A stretch of DNA of 43,971 bases from RGIG4608 sp045651165 (GTDB taxonomy: Bacteria; Bacillota; Clostridia; Oscillospirales; CAG-272): assembly GCA_045651165.1 (NCBI GenBank), contig JAZRRX010000003.1, positions 1 to 43,971 on the forward strand, written 5' to 3'. The position numbers and the translations under genes are program-made. Positions 17,001 to 24,581 of the stretch are shown here, piece after piece; position 1 is the first letter of the stretch, and each line of letters begins with the position of its first letter. Below the pieces are notes generated by a model. The model worked only from the letters and a program-made list of their open reading frames with translations, was not told the DNA's origin and ran no database searches.

Positions 17001-17462
17001 TGGATTTCTATGTCCACATCTCTTCTTACAGGACCCATGTTCTTTATGAGTTACATCATTGCAACTTGTATTTTGATGGGCTCCACCATTGACTATGGAA
17101 TTTTGATGTCAACCAACTACCTTGATTATCGTAAGACTATGAACAAAGAAGAAGCACTTAAGGCGGCAGTTAAGTCTGCTATGCCCACTGTATTCACTTC
17201 CGGACTTATTCTTACTATCTGTGGCTTTATCGTTGGTATGGTGGCAAGTATGACTTCTATTTCTACAGTTGGTATATTGCTCGGAAAGGGAACTCTTGTT
17301 TCAATGATTATGATTACAGTTGTTCTTCCTTCAGTTCTTTATGGTCTTGATGGCTTTGTTATTAAAGGTACACGCCGTAAATTGAGCAAAGAAGAAAGAA
17401 AAGAGAGAAGAGAAGCAAGAAAGGCAAAAAGATTAGCAAAAAAAGAAGCTAAAAGTAAATAA
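14091..17462 (+). CDS. MMPL/RND superfamily exporter, 1123 aa
   Basis: Large polytopic efflux protein of the RND superfamily (MMPL type), expected to export a lipid-like or hydrophobic substrate using the proton gradient. There are two repeats, each with one helix, an outer domain and five more helices. Repeat 1: TM1 at 8-27, outer domain to about 160, helices from EIVLILAISVAF (163), and the Asp-Tyr pair SIDYSIVLLHNF (about 229). Repeat 2: TM7 at about 345, helices from about 935, and GSTIDYGILMSTNYLDY (about 997). The second outer domain (about 365-930) is around 560 residues, mostly helical and Glu/Asp-rich, far larger than the first. The tail is very basic (RRKLSKEERKERREARKAKR). ATG 14091 has AAGGAG 12 nt upstream; the frame start at 14022 is inside the -10 box. 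Single-gene unit; no TetR-type regulator gene is adjacent. Confidence 0.85.
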   Translation: MKQTKKYVVLAIFALVIVVSVILFGSVKINYNISDYLDESTETKISLNIMENEFGTTGNIQVMVEDITIDQAFQVYDIIKSVNNVLLVNFSETDVNYYKPNTEDGGATGDALFAVILDGDEYSATSAVVLDDIKAGLDELFEGKTNYGGAVVEKIEMRNTMKKEIVLILAISVAFAMIIMLIMANSWIEPVVLLVSSGIAVLINMGTNAIFGEISYITNSVAAILQLALSIDYSIVLLHNFRAVKKEIPDKHDAMNQAVKMTFKPVLASATTTIAGLLALLFMTMKIGFDIGIVLTKGIIISMLTSLTLLPALLLVCDKLMQKTFKRDLVITGKRFCKIAFKKGKAIVFLALAVIMACGGLQLDNTYSFTDTANPNQNIVQTFGSNNTIVVLYNHHGRDDWGKENELAQKLLQFKTANGESVVQNYTAYSNTVRELYTIEMAVEKLQIPMQDVKTLFALYHEHKNNPENRDLVPIDFINFAVEFLTPAEGEDYKYADETTVRTLKTLSVIYSIVNGKHSAEELHHLVSTGVMEGTGLSLFQIKQMYGLYEWENFDNGDVDFETMLNFMVMMSTHEDAKTLMDEQTAADLVELSVGLEDFFGQMNAVVTKDEFLEFGRDKFGDAGWVDLACNAVFALCNKEDGKAKIVDILRLVDKVSNFIPKEFQAYIENYTYVYDVIDDPCEYTEFLPRLKKVVLALTDEEREVNASESAIQQAYIMYFDSIGAISYEKILGIEFIKFVNDTIDTNPAVSENVSEESKLKLKDVILVDKFVSDHTGYNYKEMTELLNKLKTDVQSIAPASDPLSGGDVYAIYVQYISQNEEGLSDPIVAIELLEYVDKNKDDPQHPLYKYMTEENKAKVEERKDAILRAKNLFLGDEYNRMLISVNLPSEGAESSRFVQYLMQAVADVYCEHAHVAGHMISTYELQETFEDDNKLISIFTIVSIFVIIAVIFGSISLPVLLVTIIQGAIWISMSTSLLTGPMFFMSYIIATCILMGSTIDYGILMSTNYLDYRKTMNKEEALKAAVKSAMPTVFTSGLILTICGFIVGMVASMTSISTVGILLGKGTLVSMIMITVVLPSVLYGLDGFVIKGTRRKLSKEERKERREARKAKRLAKKEAKSK

Positions 17463-17470
17463 TTAACAAA

Positions 17471-17503
17471 AAGGGACAACCGAAAGGTTGTCCCTTAATT
17501 TAT
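17471..17503 (+). terminator. Intrinsic terminator of the MMPL gene
   Basis: AAGGGACAACC (17471-17481) and GGTTGTCCCTT (17486-17496) form a perfect 11-bp stem with a GAAA loop. AATTTATAT follows. It begins 8 nt after the stop codon. Confidence 0.9.
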
Positions 17504-17504
17504 A

Positions 17505-17538
17505 TAAAAGAAAAATCCTTGCCATAAGGCAAGGATTT
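17505..17538 (-). terminator. Intrinsic terminator of tRNA-Pro
   Basis: On the minus strand, AAATCCTTGCC (17538-17528) pairs with GGCAAGGATTT (17523-17513) around a TTAT loop, then TTCTTTTAT. The stem begins right at the encoded CCA end of the tRNA, and the element converges with the exporter terminator. Confidence 0.9.
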
Positions 17539-17613
17539 GGTCGAGATGACAGGACTCGAACCTGCGGCATCGTGCTCCCAAAGCACGCGCGCTACCAGCT
17601 GCGCCACATCTCG
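17538..17613 (-). tRNA. tRNA-Pro(UGG)
   Basis: A complete cloverleaf on the minus strand. Acceptor stem: CGAGATG (17613-17607) with CATCTCG (17548-17542). D-arm: GCGC/GCGC around AGCTGGTA. Anticodon stem: CGTGC/GCACG around loop TTTGGGA, with anticodon TGG at 17580-17578. T-arm: GCAGG-TTCGAGT-CCTGT. Discriminator A, and CCA is encoded (17540-17538). Length is 76 nt including CCA. UGG can read all four CCN proline codons. Confidence 0.97.
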
Positions 17614-17667
17614 TAAAATGCACCACCTATTATATCAAACAAATGGTGCCTTGTCAAGGTTAGAAAG

Positions 17668-19839
17668 TTAAATTCTTCTAATTTTTTGATTTTCTTTTGC
17701 TGAAATGTTGTTTTTATAGCAAGAAATGATGTAATCAACCTCTGTAGCTTTCTCAACTGAGAAAATAAAGTGTTGATTTGTAATTTCTGCGCGCAAAATA
17801 TCATTCTGACGGTCAGCCATATAAGTGGGTGCGCTATTATAAATAACATTTCTGTGTTCAAATTCACGAAGAACGGGGAAGGCAAAACCTCGTCTATCAA
17901 TAAGAGTTGCTTTGCCGTCGTTGCACTCGGAACAAGTATTCATTTCACTTGCAACACACTTTTCAACAATCATCAATGGAATCCTGCCGTAAACTGTGGT
18001 GGCAGTGTTGCCTTTGATATCGCGAATTTGTGGCAAGGTGAGTTCGGGAGAGAGAATTATATTCTCAACTCCAAGGTTTTCAAGTTTGGCAACGCTTTCG
18101 TTGTTATAGGCGTTAAAACGGAAATCTCCGTGTGACACAAGACCATATTTTTTCACCAATTCAAGTGCTCCAAGGTTACCAACAAGAACATATTTTGCTC
18201 CGTTTTTCTTTGCGCTTTCAAGCATTTTTTCAATTTTCTGTAATTCGCTATCCAAAATTACGGGTGGCAGAACAACTCCATCGCATTCGCCGTTATAATT
18301 TTGAATTGGAAGATAGATTATATCAAAATATTCTTTGGCGCTATCGGTTATTTGCTTTGGTGAACAAAAACGAGCCGTTTTAAGCTCTTTTTTTGAGGAT
18401 TTGGGCGCGTAAGGAACATATTTATCAAATCCCAAGCGCTCTTTTACTTTAGGCTTTAGAGATTCTTCGAGCATATCAGTTGCCTTGCGACGAAGCGCAT
18501 TGAGAGCTGACACGGGAACAATGATATTATCATCAATTTCTGCATCAAAATCGGCAAGTTCAAAGTTGGTTGCCCCAAATTTTGAAAGATTTTTCTTGAT
18601 ATTTTCGAAGGACAGGGGAGCGTTTATAGCTTTTTCGGGCATATCGCCGTATGCGGTAACGGAGATGCTATTGTGTGAAAGCGTAAGTGCTATTTGTTCT
18701 CCAAGTTTTATTTTAGCATATGCTGAAATTTGGAGTTTGTTTTGCTTAACTTCGTCAATTTTCTCACTTGAAACGAGTGCAGTTTTTGAAATCTGTTTTT
18801 CTTCTTCACTTCTAATTCCAAGCATATTTTTGCCGATATTTCTTGTATAATAGGAATCTGTAAATCCACCACGAGAAAATACTTGTGCCAAGGTTGAAAG
18901 TTCCTCTTTGGTTGCATTTCTGTTTTCGGCAAGCAAAGTTCTAAAGGCGCGAACAACACCGAAAACATATTCGGGAGATTTCATTCTGCCCTCAATTTTA
19001 AGTGAGTGAACTCCGAGGTCGATGAGCTCTGTTATGTGGTTTGAAAGTGATAAATCTTTTAAAGAAAGGGGATAGCTCGGCTCTCCCTTTTGATTTTTGT
19101 AGGGAAGACGGCAGGGTTGCGCGCATTCGCCACGATTTCCACTTCGTCCACCAACCAACGACGAGAAAAGACATTGTCCCGAATGGCACACACAAAGCGC
19201 ACCGTGGGTGAACATCTCAATTTCGATGGGTGAATTTTTAACAAGGTATTCCAAATCGTCTTTTGGCAACTCTCTTGCGCAAACCATTCGCGAAAAACCG
19301 TGCTTTGCAAGTAATTCTGCTTGCGCGAGGTTGTGTCCTGACATTTGTGTTGATGCGTGGAGTTCAAGTTCTGGCAAATGACGATGAATTGCTTCTGCGC
19401 CACCCAGATCTGCCACGATGAGTGCATCTGCGCCTGATTTATACACAAACTCTGCAAAACGAAGATAATCTGTGAGCTCGCGCTCGTGCACGAGGGTGTT
19501 GAGTGTGATATATGCTTTTCTGCCACAGGAGTGGAGCATATCAATTGCTTGTTTTAACTCTTCGTTTGTAAAGTTTTTGGCGTTGATGCGCGCATTAAAA
19601 TCGCCACCACCGAAATATACGGCATCTGCTCCACCTGCGATTGCGGCTTTTAATGCCTCAAAAGAGCCCGCAGGTGCTAAAAGTTCGGGGAGCTTTTTAT
19701 TTGTTTTGCTCTCCGTTGACTTTACTATTTGTGCTATATCAATTTTATCTATATTTTCTTTTTTTAAATTCAAAGCCCCACCGTTTCGTTGGGGCTTTGA
19801 ATTATATTTTGTTGTTTGTTTTTTGTGATTGTTTTTCAT
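17668..19839 (-). CDS. U32 family peptidase
   Basis: Member of the collagenase-like peptidase U32 family, 723 aa. Several characterised U32 relatives (RlhA, TrhP, UbiU/V) are in fact RNA or quinone hydroxylation proteins, so peptidase is only the family name. The core begins at LPELLAPAGSFEALKAAIAG (about 50); the signature EMFTHGALCVCHSGQC, then SSLVGGRSGNRGECAQPCR lies at about 208-245 and supplies clustered cysteines. A C-terminal U32-associated region follows, with a further CVASEMNTCSEC cluster. The first 48 residues are Lys/Asn/Gln-rich and poorly family-like. ATG 19839 is the only ATG before the core, lies 5 nt after the zapA stop, and has no clear SD, so initiation is probably by coupling. 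A perfect hairpin lies inside the early codons (see 19767-19803), leaving the true start uncertain. Operon zapA-U32. Confidence 0.85.
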   Translation of the reverse strand: MKNNHKKQTTKYNSKPQRNGGALNLKKENIDKIDIAQIVKSTESKTNKKLPELLAPAGSFEALKAAIAGGADAVYFGGGDFNARINAKNFTNEELKQAIDMLHSCGRKAYITLNTLVHERELTDYLRFAEFVYKSGADALIVADLGGAEAIHRHLPELELHASTQMSGHNLAQAELLAKHGFSRMVCARELPKDDLEYLVKNSPIEIEMFTHGALCVCHSGQCLFSSLVGGRSGNRGECAQPCRLPYKNQKGEPSYPLSLKDLSLSNHITELIDLGVHSLKIEGRMKSPEYVFGVVRAFRTLLAENRNATKEELSTLAQVFSRGGFTDSYYTRNIGKNMLGIRSEEEKQISKTALVSSEKIDEVKQNKLQISAYAKIKLGEQIALTLSHNSISVTAYGDMPEKAINAPLSFENIKKNLSKFGATNFELADFDAEIDDNIIVPVSALNALRRKATDMLEESLKPKVKERLGFDKYVPYAPKSSKKELKTARFCSPKQITDSAKEYFDIIYLPIQNYNGECDGVVLPPVILDSELQKIEKMLESAKKNGAKYVLVGNLGALELVKKYGLVSHGDFRFNAYNNESVAKLENLGVENIILSPELTLPQIRDIKGNTATTVYGRIPLMIVEKCVASEMNTCSECNDGKATLIDRRGFAFPVLREFEHRNVIYNSAPTYMADRQNDILRAEITNQHFIFSVEKATEVDYIISCYKNNISAKENQKIRRI
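19767..19803. other. Perfect 14-bp inverted repeat inside the 5' coding part of the U32 gene
   Basis: AATTCAAAGCCCCA (19767-19780) and TGGGGCTTTGAATT (19790-19803) form a perfect stem with a 9-nt loop. In the U32 frame it encodes roughly residues 13-24. On the minus strand it is followed by an A-rich tract, not a U-tract, so it is not an intrinsic terminator in the direction of transcription. On the plus strand it is followed by ATATTTTGTTG, but no plus-strand gene ends here. Confidence 0.6.
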
Positions 19840-19844
19840 TTGAA

Positions 19845-20372
19845 TTAAATATCATCGAATGCTATGTTATCAAACATTGCGCGAACCTTTTTCTTTTTGA
19901 GTTTAACGTGGGGCTTTTCAACCTCTGCTTCGGATGGGGGAGTGAGAATTTCTTCTTCCACCTCAGGAACGGAAATTTCTTCTGTTATCTCATCAAAAGC
20001 AATCTGTTCGGCAGGAACTTTCTTTGCCACGATTTTTTGTGAAGAAGCACTATTGAGGGACATGCGAAGAGTTTCTATTTCACGTTCAAGTGAAGCTTTT
20101 TCTTTTTCAGCTAATGCAACGGCTGCTTCAAGACGTTCAATTTCGGTGTTAATATTTCTAAGAGTTTTTTGAAGCTCCATTTTCTCTGCGCAATAATCAA
20201 GGCAAACAAGAATTGCCGCATTTGTTCTTGAGCATTCTCCTTTGCTATGTAAATACACTTCGCGTATCTTGCGGTCAACCACGCTAACGATAGTGTCAAT
20301 GGTTTCTCTGCTTTCGTCTGTAACGATGTCGATTTGTGAATTTGCGACTGTAAGTGTGTATTTCTTTTTCAT
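19845..20372 (-). CDS. zapA: Cell division protein ZapA
   Basis: Z-ring-associated protein of 175 aa that promotes bundling of FtsZ filaments at mid-cell. The N-terminal ZapA domain is recognisable (KYTLTVANSQIDIVTDES, then VDRKIREV and TNAAILVCLDYCAEKM, about 4-70). A long coiled coil follows (about 75-112) with regular Leu/Glu spacing. An acidic linker and a basic C-terminal tail (HVKLKKKKVRAMFDNIAFDD) extend it beyond the usual 85-110 residues of ZapA. ATG 20372 has GGAGGA 8 nt upstream; the frame extension to a TTG at 20387 overlaps that SD and is rejected. It is the first gene of the zapA-U32 pair, an arrangement common in Clostridia. Confidence 0.85.
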   Translation of the reverse strand: MKKKYTLTVANSQIDIVTDESRETIDTIVSVVDRKIREVYLHSKGECSRTNAAILVCLDYCAEKMELQKTLRNINTEIERLEAAVALAEKEKASLEREIETLRMSLNSASSQKIVAKKVPAEQIAFDEITEEISVPEVEEEILTPPSEAEVEKPHVKLKKKKVRAMFDNIAFDDI

Positions 20373-20416
20373 CAGGGATTCCTCCAAATCTATTTTCTAA
20401 AAAACTGTTTTTGCTC

Positions 20417-20445
20417 TTGAAAAAAAGAGAATAAAGTAGTATAAT
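20417..20445 (+). promoter_or_regulatory. Sigma-A promoter for the CDF-mreB-MBOAT unit
   Basis: TTGAAA (20417-20422), 17-bp spacer, consensus TATAAT (20440-20445). It lies 115 nt before the TTG start, leaving an AT-rich 5' leader. The divergent zapA promoter must lie in the same 170-bp region, but I see no good match for it. Confidence 0.75.
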
Positions 20446-20559
20446 AAATATAACTGTACATTATTAATATAATTATAATACATAAATTCGATTTTGAAAA
20501 GAGTTTATTTTAAATTTTTTTGAAAATTTTAAAAATTTAGAAGAAATGAGGTCATTTTC

Positions 20560-21720
20560 TTGACAAAACTACTTATAAAACTATTTCTTCACGGTGAAAC
20601 TGACACACAAAGCCGTACCGTGCGACAAAAATATGGAACGATGACCAGTATTGTTGGTATTGTTATAAACTTTTTGTTGTTTGTTGGCAAGTTTTTAATA
20701 GGAACGCTTTTTGGCTCGGTAGCAATTTCTGCCGATGCTATAAACAACCTTTCAGATGCAGGTTCATCCTTTATCTCGCTAATCAGCTTTAAAATTTCAT
20801 CAAAGCCCGCTGACAGAGAGCATCCGTTTGGACATGCTCGAATTGAATACATAGCATCAATGGTGGTGGGAGCTATCGTCCTTTTGATTGGATTTGATCT
20901 TTTGAAAGAATCGTTCTTTAAGATATTGACTCCAAGTGATATGGAAAAGAGCTATATCGTTCTTGTGGTGCTCGTTTTGTCCATTCTTGCAAAGCTTTGG
21001 CTTGGCCTGTTTTATAAAAATATTGCAAACAAGATTAACTCCGAGCTTTTACGAGCGGCAAGTGCCGACAGTTTTTCTGATGTGTTTTCCACGGGAGCAA
21101 CACTGGTTTCAGCTCTTATTTGGATGTTCTTTGACCTTAACGTTGACGCATATGTTGGTCTTGTGGTTTCGATATTTATTCTTATTGCAGGGCTTAAAAT
21201 TCTTAATGAAAATAAGAATATTATTCTTGGCTCTGCTCCCGACCCTGAAATTATTGAGATAATCAAAACAAAGGCGCTTGAAGATGAGAGAATTATAGGC
21301 ATTCACGACCTTTTGGTGCATTCCTATGGAGTGGGAGCAACAATTGCATCATTCCATGCCGAAGTTGATGGCAAGGGAGATTTCTTTGAGGCGCACGACC
21401 TTATTGACAATATTGAAAAACAGCTTTTATCAGAATACAATATCACTTGTACAATACATATGGACCCGATAGTTACTGACGACGAGCACATCAATTCTTT
21501 AAAAGATATGGTGATGACGGTTGTAAGAGAGGTTGACCCATCCTTCCGTATTCACGATTTTCGTTGTGTGACGGGGCCTACACATACAAATCTTATTTTT
21601 GATGTCGAGATTCCTTTTGAAGAAAAGAGGAGCAACAAGGACATTTGCGCACTCATTGAGGAACAAATAAAGAAAATTGACAGCACATATTTTACAGTAA
21701 TTAGTATTGACAGAGTATAA
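20560..21720 (+). CDS. Cation diffusion facilitator exporter, manganese type
   Basis: Inner-membrane metal exporter of the CDF family, 386 aa, with six helices and a C-terminal cytoplasmic domain (from about 215). Aligning on the conserved KPADREHPFGHARIEYIA (82-99) places the transport-site residues at Asn62 and Asp66 in TM2 and Asp170 and Asp174 in TM5. The NxxxD plus DxxxD set is that of manganese exporters such as pneumococcal MntE; zinc CDFs have histidines. Mn2+ efflux is therefore the best guess. The start is TTG 20560, supported by ATGAGGT 8 nt upstream; the first in-frame ATG (codon 28) would remove the residues before TM1. It is followed after 30 nt by the mreB homologue. Confidence 0.85.
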   Translation: MTKLLIKLFLHGETDTQSRTVRQKYGTMTSIVGIVINFLLFVGKFLIGTLFGSVAISADAINNLSDAGSSFISLISFKISSKPADREHPFGHARIEYIASMVVGAIVLLIGFDLLKESFFKILTPSDMEKSYIVLVVLVLSILAKLWLGLFYKNIANKINSELLRAASADSFSDVFSTGATLVSALIWMFFDLNVDAYVGLVVSIFILIAGLKILNENKNIILGSAPDPEIIEIIKTKALEDERIIGIHDLLVHSYGVGATIASFHAEVDGKGDFFEAHDLIDNIEKQLLSEYNITCTIHMDPIVTDDEHINSLKDMVMTVVREVDPSFRIHDFRCVTGPTHTNLIFDVEIPFEEKRSNKDICALIEEQIKKIDSTYFTVISIDRV

Positions 21721-21750
21721 TACATAAATTTTATTGAAAGGGGGTATAAT

Positions 21751-22752
21751 ATGGCAAGACAGATTGGCATTGATTTGGGTTCTGCTAACACTTTGATTTA
21801 TTTAAAGGGAAATGGAATAATTTTGTCTGCGCCAACCGTGATTTCTATTGACAAAAACACGGGCAAGGATATTTGCTTTGGAACACAGGCAAAGAAGATG
21901 CTTGGAAAGACCCCTAAACACATCAAGGTTTCGCGGCCTGTGAGAGAGGGTGTTATCTCTGATATGGACGATACCACACTTCTCATCTCGCGATTGCTTG
22001 AAAAGACCGAGCTTGTTTCGTTTTTCTCGCGTCCCGATGCATACGTTTGCGTTCCAACCAAGTGTACCGAGGTTGAACGTCGTGCGGTGCAAACTGCCAT
22101 ATACGAAGCGGGAACGAGGAACGTATTGCTCGTTCAAGAACCCTTAGCTGCTGCCATTGGAGCGGGACTTAGAGTGCTTTCTGCCAAGGGTTGTATGGTT
22201 GTTGATATTGGAGAGGGCACTACCGAAACGGCAGTTATCAGCTTTGGTGACATTGTGGTGGCGCGCTCCCAAAAGATTGCAGGATCGAATATCGATAGAG
22301 CAATTATCAACTATTTTCATAATGAAAGAAGAATTGAGATCGGTGAGCTCACTGCAGAGCGTTTGAAAATTAAGCTTGGTGTTGCTCATCCTAAAATAAA
22401 TCGAGGAGAAGCCGAAGTGCTTGGCAGAAATTTGAATAACGGTATGGTTATTTCTTCAAAAGTGTCGAGCAAGGAAATTCTCTATGCCATAAAACCCACT
22501 TTGGCGTCCATCGCACACCAGGTGAGAGTAACTCTTGAGTTGACTCCGCCCGAACTTATGAGTGACGTTTTAACAGGGGGAATAGTTTTAACAGGTGGTG
22601 GCGCACTTTTGCCCGGACTTGCAGAATACATAAGCTCTGAATTAAAGATTAAGGTTATGGTTGCCCCCAAACCACTTGAAAGCGTTTGCATAGGAATTGG
22701 CAAGATGCTTGAAAGTGAGGGCGAACTTAACAAGATACTTTACAAAGAGTAA
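21751..22752 (+). CDS. MreB/Mbl family actin-like rod-shape protein
   Basis: Bacterial actin homologue of 333 aa that would polymerise under the membrane to guide lateral wall synthesis. Phosphate-1 loop GIDLGSANTLIYL (6-18), connect-1 with catalytic-type Glu in VQEPLAAAIGAGL (128-140), phosphate-2 VVDIGEGTTE (150-159) and adenosine motif GIVLTGGGALLPGL (277-290) are all present. The phosphate-2 loop normally reads DIGGGTTE; here the middle Gly is Glu155. The start has AAAGGGGG upstream. No mreC or mreD is adjacent, so this is a stand-alone paralogue, in a likely operon with the metal exporter and the MBOAT gene. Whether it is MreB, Mbl or MreBH cannot be told from sequence alone. Confidence 0.88.
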   Translation: MARQIGIDLGSANTLIYLKGNGIILSAPTVISIDKNTGKDICFGTQAKKMLGKTPKHIKVSRPVREGVISDMDDTTLLISRLLEKTELVSFFSRPDAYVCVPTKCTEVERRAVQTAIYEAGTRNVLLVQEPLAAAIGAGLRVLSAKGCMVVDIGEGTTETAVISFGDIVVARSQKIAGSNIDRAIINYFHNERRIEIGELTAERLKIKLGVAHPKINRGEAEVLGRNLNNGMVISSKVSSKEILYAIKPTLASIAHQVRVTLELTPPELMSDVLTGGIVLTGGGALLPGLAEYISSELKIKVMVAPKPLESVCIGIGKMLESEGELNKILYKE

Positions 22753-22782
22753 GTATTTTGTCAAAAGAGAAGGGAAATAGGT

Positions 22783-24219
22783 ATGGTTTTTTCGTCAGGC
22801 GAATTTTTGTTTTTGTATTTACCCATTTCCCTTATTTTATATTTTCTTGTTCCGTTTGCTTATCGGAATCTTACGCTCTTTTTAGTTAGCGCTATTTTTT
22901 ATGCATGGGAAAAGCCCATTTATCTTTTGATAATGCTTTTTGTAATCATTATCAACTATGCTTTTGGATATTTCATTGACGTTTTGCGCAATAACAAAGA
23001 AAAGTGCAAACGCGTTTTAATTTTTGGAATTATCACAAATATTGTGGTGCTCGGGTTTTTCAAATATGCCGATTTTTTGCTTGAAAATCTTTCTCGCATA
23101 TCCTTTTTGAATTTTCTTTCACCTCTTGGGGTATCTTTGCCCATAGGTATTTCATTCTATGTTTTTCAATCAATGTCGTATATCATAGATGTTTATCGAA
23201 AAGATGCTCGAGTGCAAAGGAAGTTTGTGAATTTTGGTGCATATGTTTCGATGTTCCCACAGCTTATAGCAGGACCGATTGTGCGATACAGTGATGTGGA
23301 TGCACAATTAAACAAGAGGTCGCATTCTGTGGGAGCGAGTGCATCTGGTGTGCGCAGATTTATTGTTGGATTATCCAAAAAAGTCTTGCTTGCGGATATT
23401 GCGGGCGCGCTTTGGGAATATATTGAGGATATTCCGCGCGAAGAAACATGCGTTTTGCTTTTGTGGTTTGGTATAATTCTTTACACTTTTCAGATATATT
23501 TCGATTTTTCGGGATATTCCGATATGGCAATAGGGCTGGGAAAAATTTTGGGTTTCGATTTTCCCGAAAACTTTAATTATCCCTATATTTCAAAGAGTAT
23601 TACGGAGTTTTGGCGCAGATGGCATATAACCCTATCTACTTGGTTTAAGGAATATGTTTATATTCCACTTGGTGGAAACAGACACGGGACAAGACGGCTT
23701 GTGTTAAATTTGCTTATCGTTTGGTTTTTGACGGGACTCTGGCACGGTGCTTCTTGGAATTTTGTTCTTTGGGGAGTATATTATTTTGCGCTATTGGTTA
23801 TTGAAAAGCTGTTTTTGTTAAAGAAGCTTGATAAATTACCAAGTGCTATTTCGCACGCGTATGCGCTTTTCTTTATAGTAATTGGCTGGTTAATATTCTA
23901 TTTCAAATCGGATTTTGGTGGATTTCAAGCACTTTTATCTTATTTTAGAGGAATGTTTGGTTTTTCGAACTTACCATTAATTAATGGTGAATTTGGATAT
24001 ACCTTTATTCGAAATTTTTTGTTTTTTATTATCCTTTGCTTTGCTTCCACGCCCTATCCAAAGGAGTGGCTTTTGAAAATCAAGAGCAAAATTAATTCTG
24101 AAAACAAGAAATTTGTGTTTACAGTTGTTTTTGATACTGTTTTGATGATGATTTTTACGCTTTGCATTGTATATATTGTGTCAAGCGAATATAGACCGAA
24201 TATATATTTTGAATTTTAA
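22783..24219 (+). CDS. MBOAT family O-acyltransferase (AlgI/DltB-like)
   Basis: Polytopic membrane O-acyltransferase of 478 aa with about 11-12 helices, predicted to move acyl (usually acetyl) groups across the membrane onto a surface polysaccharide or other wall glycan. The family signature is intact: FDFSGYSDMAIGLGKILGF, then FWRRWHITLSTWFKEYVYIP (His near 281) and the catalytic TGLWHGASWNF with His321, aligned with AlgI His322. Start ATG 22783 has AGAAGGGAAAT upstream. The extracytoplasmic AlgJ/AlgX-type or DltD partner normally next to such genes is missing; the following gene is a small zinc-binding protein. The acceptor is unknown. Confidence 0.88.
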   Translation: MVFSSGEFLFLYLPISLILYFLVPFAYRNLTLFLVSAIFYAWEKPIYLLIMLFVIIINYAFGYFIDVLRNNKEKCKRVLIFGIITNIVVLGFFKYADFLLENLSRISFLNFLSPLGVSLPIGISFYVFQSMSYIIDVYRKDARVQRKFVNFGAYVSMFPQLIAGPIVRYSDVDAQLNKRSHSVGASASGVRRFIVGLSKKVLLADIAGALWEYIEDIPREETCVLLLWFGIILYTFQIYFDFSGYSDMAIGLGKILGFDFPENFNYPYISKSITEFWRRWHITLSTWFKEYVYIPLGGNRHGTRRLVLNLLIVWFLTGLWHGASWNFVLWGVYYFALLVIEKLFLLKKLDKLPSAISHAYALFFIVIGWLIFYFKSDFGGFQALLSYFRGMFGFSNLPLINGEFGYTFIRNFLFFIILCFASTPYPKEWLLKIKSKINSENKKFVFTVVFDTVLMMIFTLCIVYIVSSEYRPNIYFEF

Positions 24220-24228
24220 GGAGGCAAT

Positions 24229-24570
24229 ATGGAAAATTTAGAAAAGAAGCTATTTACTAAAAATGATGCTTCCTTCGTTTGTGCGCATTGTGGCAAGGAA
24301 GTAAAACCCCTTGGTTATTCTTCAAGAAATCACTGCCCGTTTTGTTTATGGTCGTTGCATGTTGACAACAATCCCGGGGATAGAGAAAACACTTGTCGCG
24401 CGCCCATGGAACCCATATTTGCCGAGGTTGATCCTAAAAAAGGATTTGTTATCGTGCACAAATGTACCAAGTGCGGAGAAATTAAGAAAAATCGCTCAGC
24501 GCACGAGGCAAATGTTCAACCCGATAACAGAATGTTGCTTATTAAACTGACTGCAGGGCAGAGGGGCTAA
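24229..24570 (+). CDS. RNHCP domain protein
   Basis: Small cytoplasmic protein of 113 aa named for its motif RNHCPFCLWSLHVD (residues 33-46). Eight or so cysteines occur in pairs (FVCAHCG, HCPFC, HKCTKCG) with a lone Cys in RENTCRAPMEP, suggesting one or two zinc sites. PGDR and the final SAHEAN-x-QPDN pattern also fit the family. Function is unknown; nucleic-acid binding is often guessed for such ribbons but not shown. AAGGAGG lies 5 nt before the ATG. It is 9 nt after the MBOAT stop, so it is the last gene of that unit. Confidence 0.85.
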   Translation: MENLEKKLFTKNDASFVCAHCGKEVKPLGYSSRNHCPFCLWSLHVDNNPGDRENTCRAPMEPIFAEVDPKKGFVIVHKCTKCGEIKKNRSAHEANVQPDNRMLLIKLTAGQRG

Positions 24571-24581
24571 TTGAATAAACG

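Noticed and set aside
17538..17613. tRNA-Pro considered as an integration site for a mobile element
   Set aside because: No integrase, no direct repeat of the tRNA 3' end and no foreign gene block beside it; flanks are a terminator and housekeeping genes.
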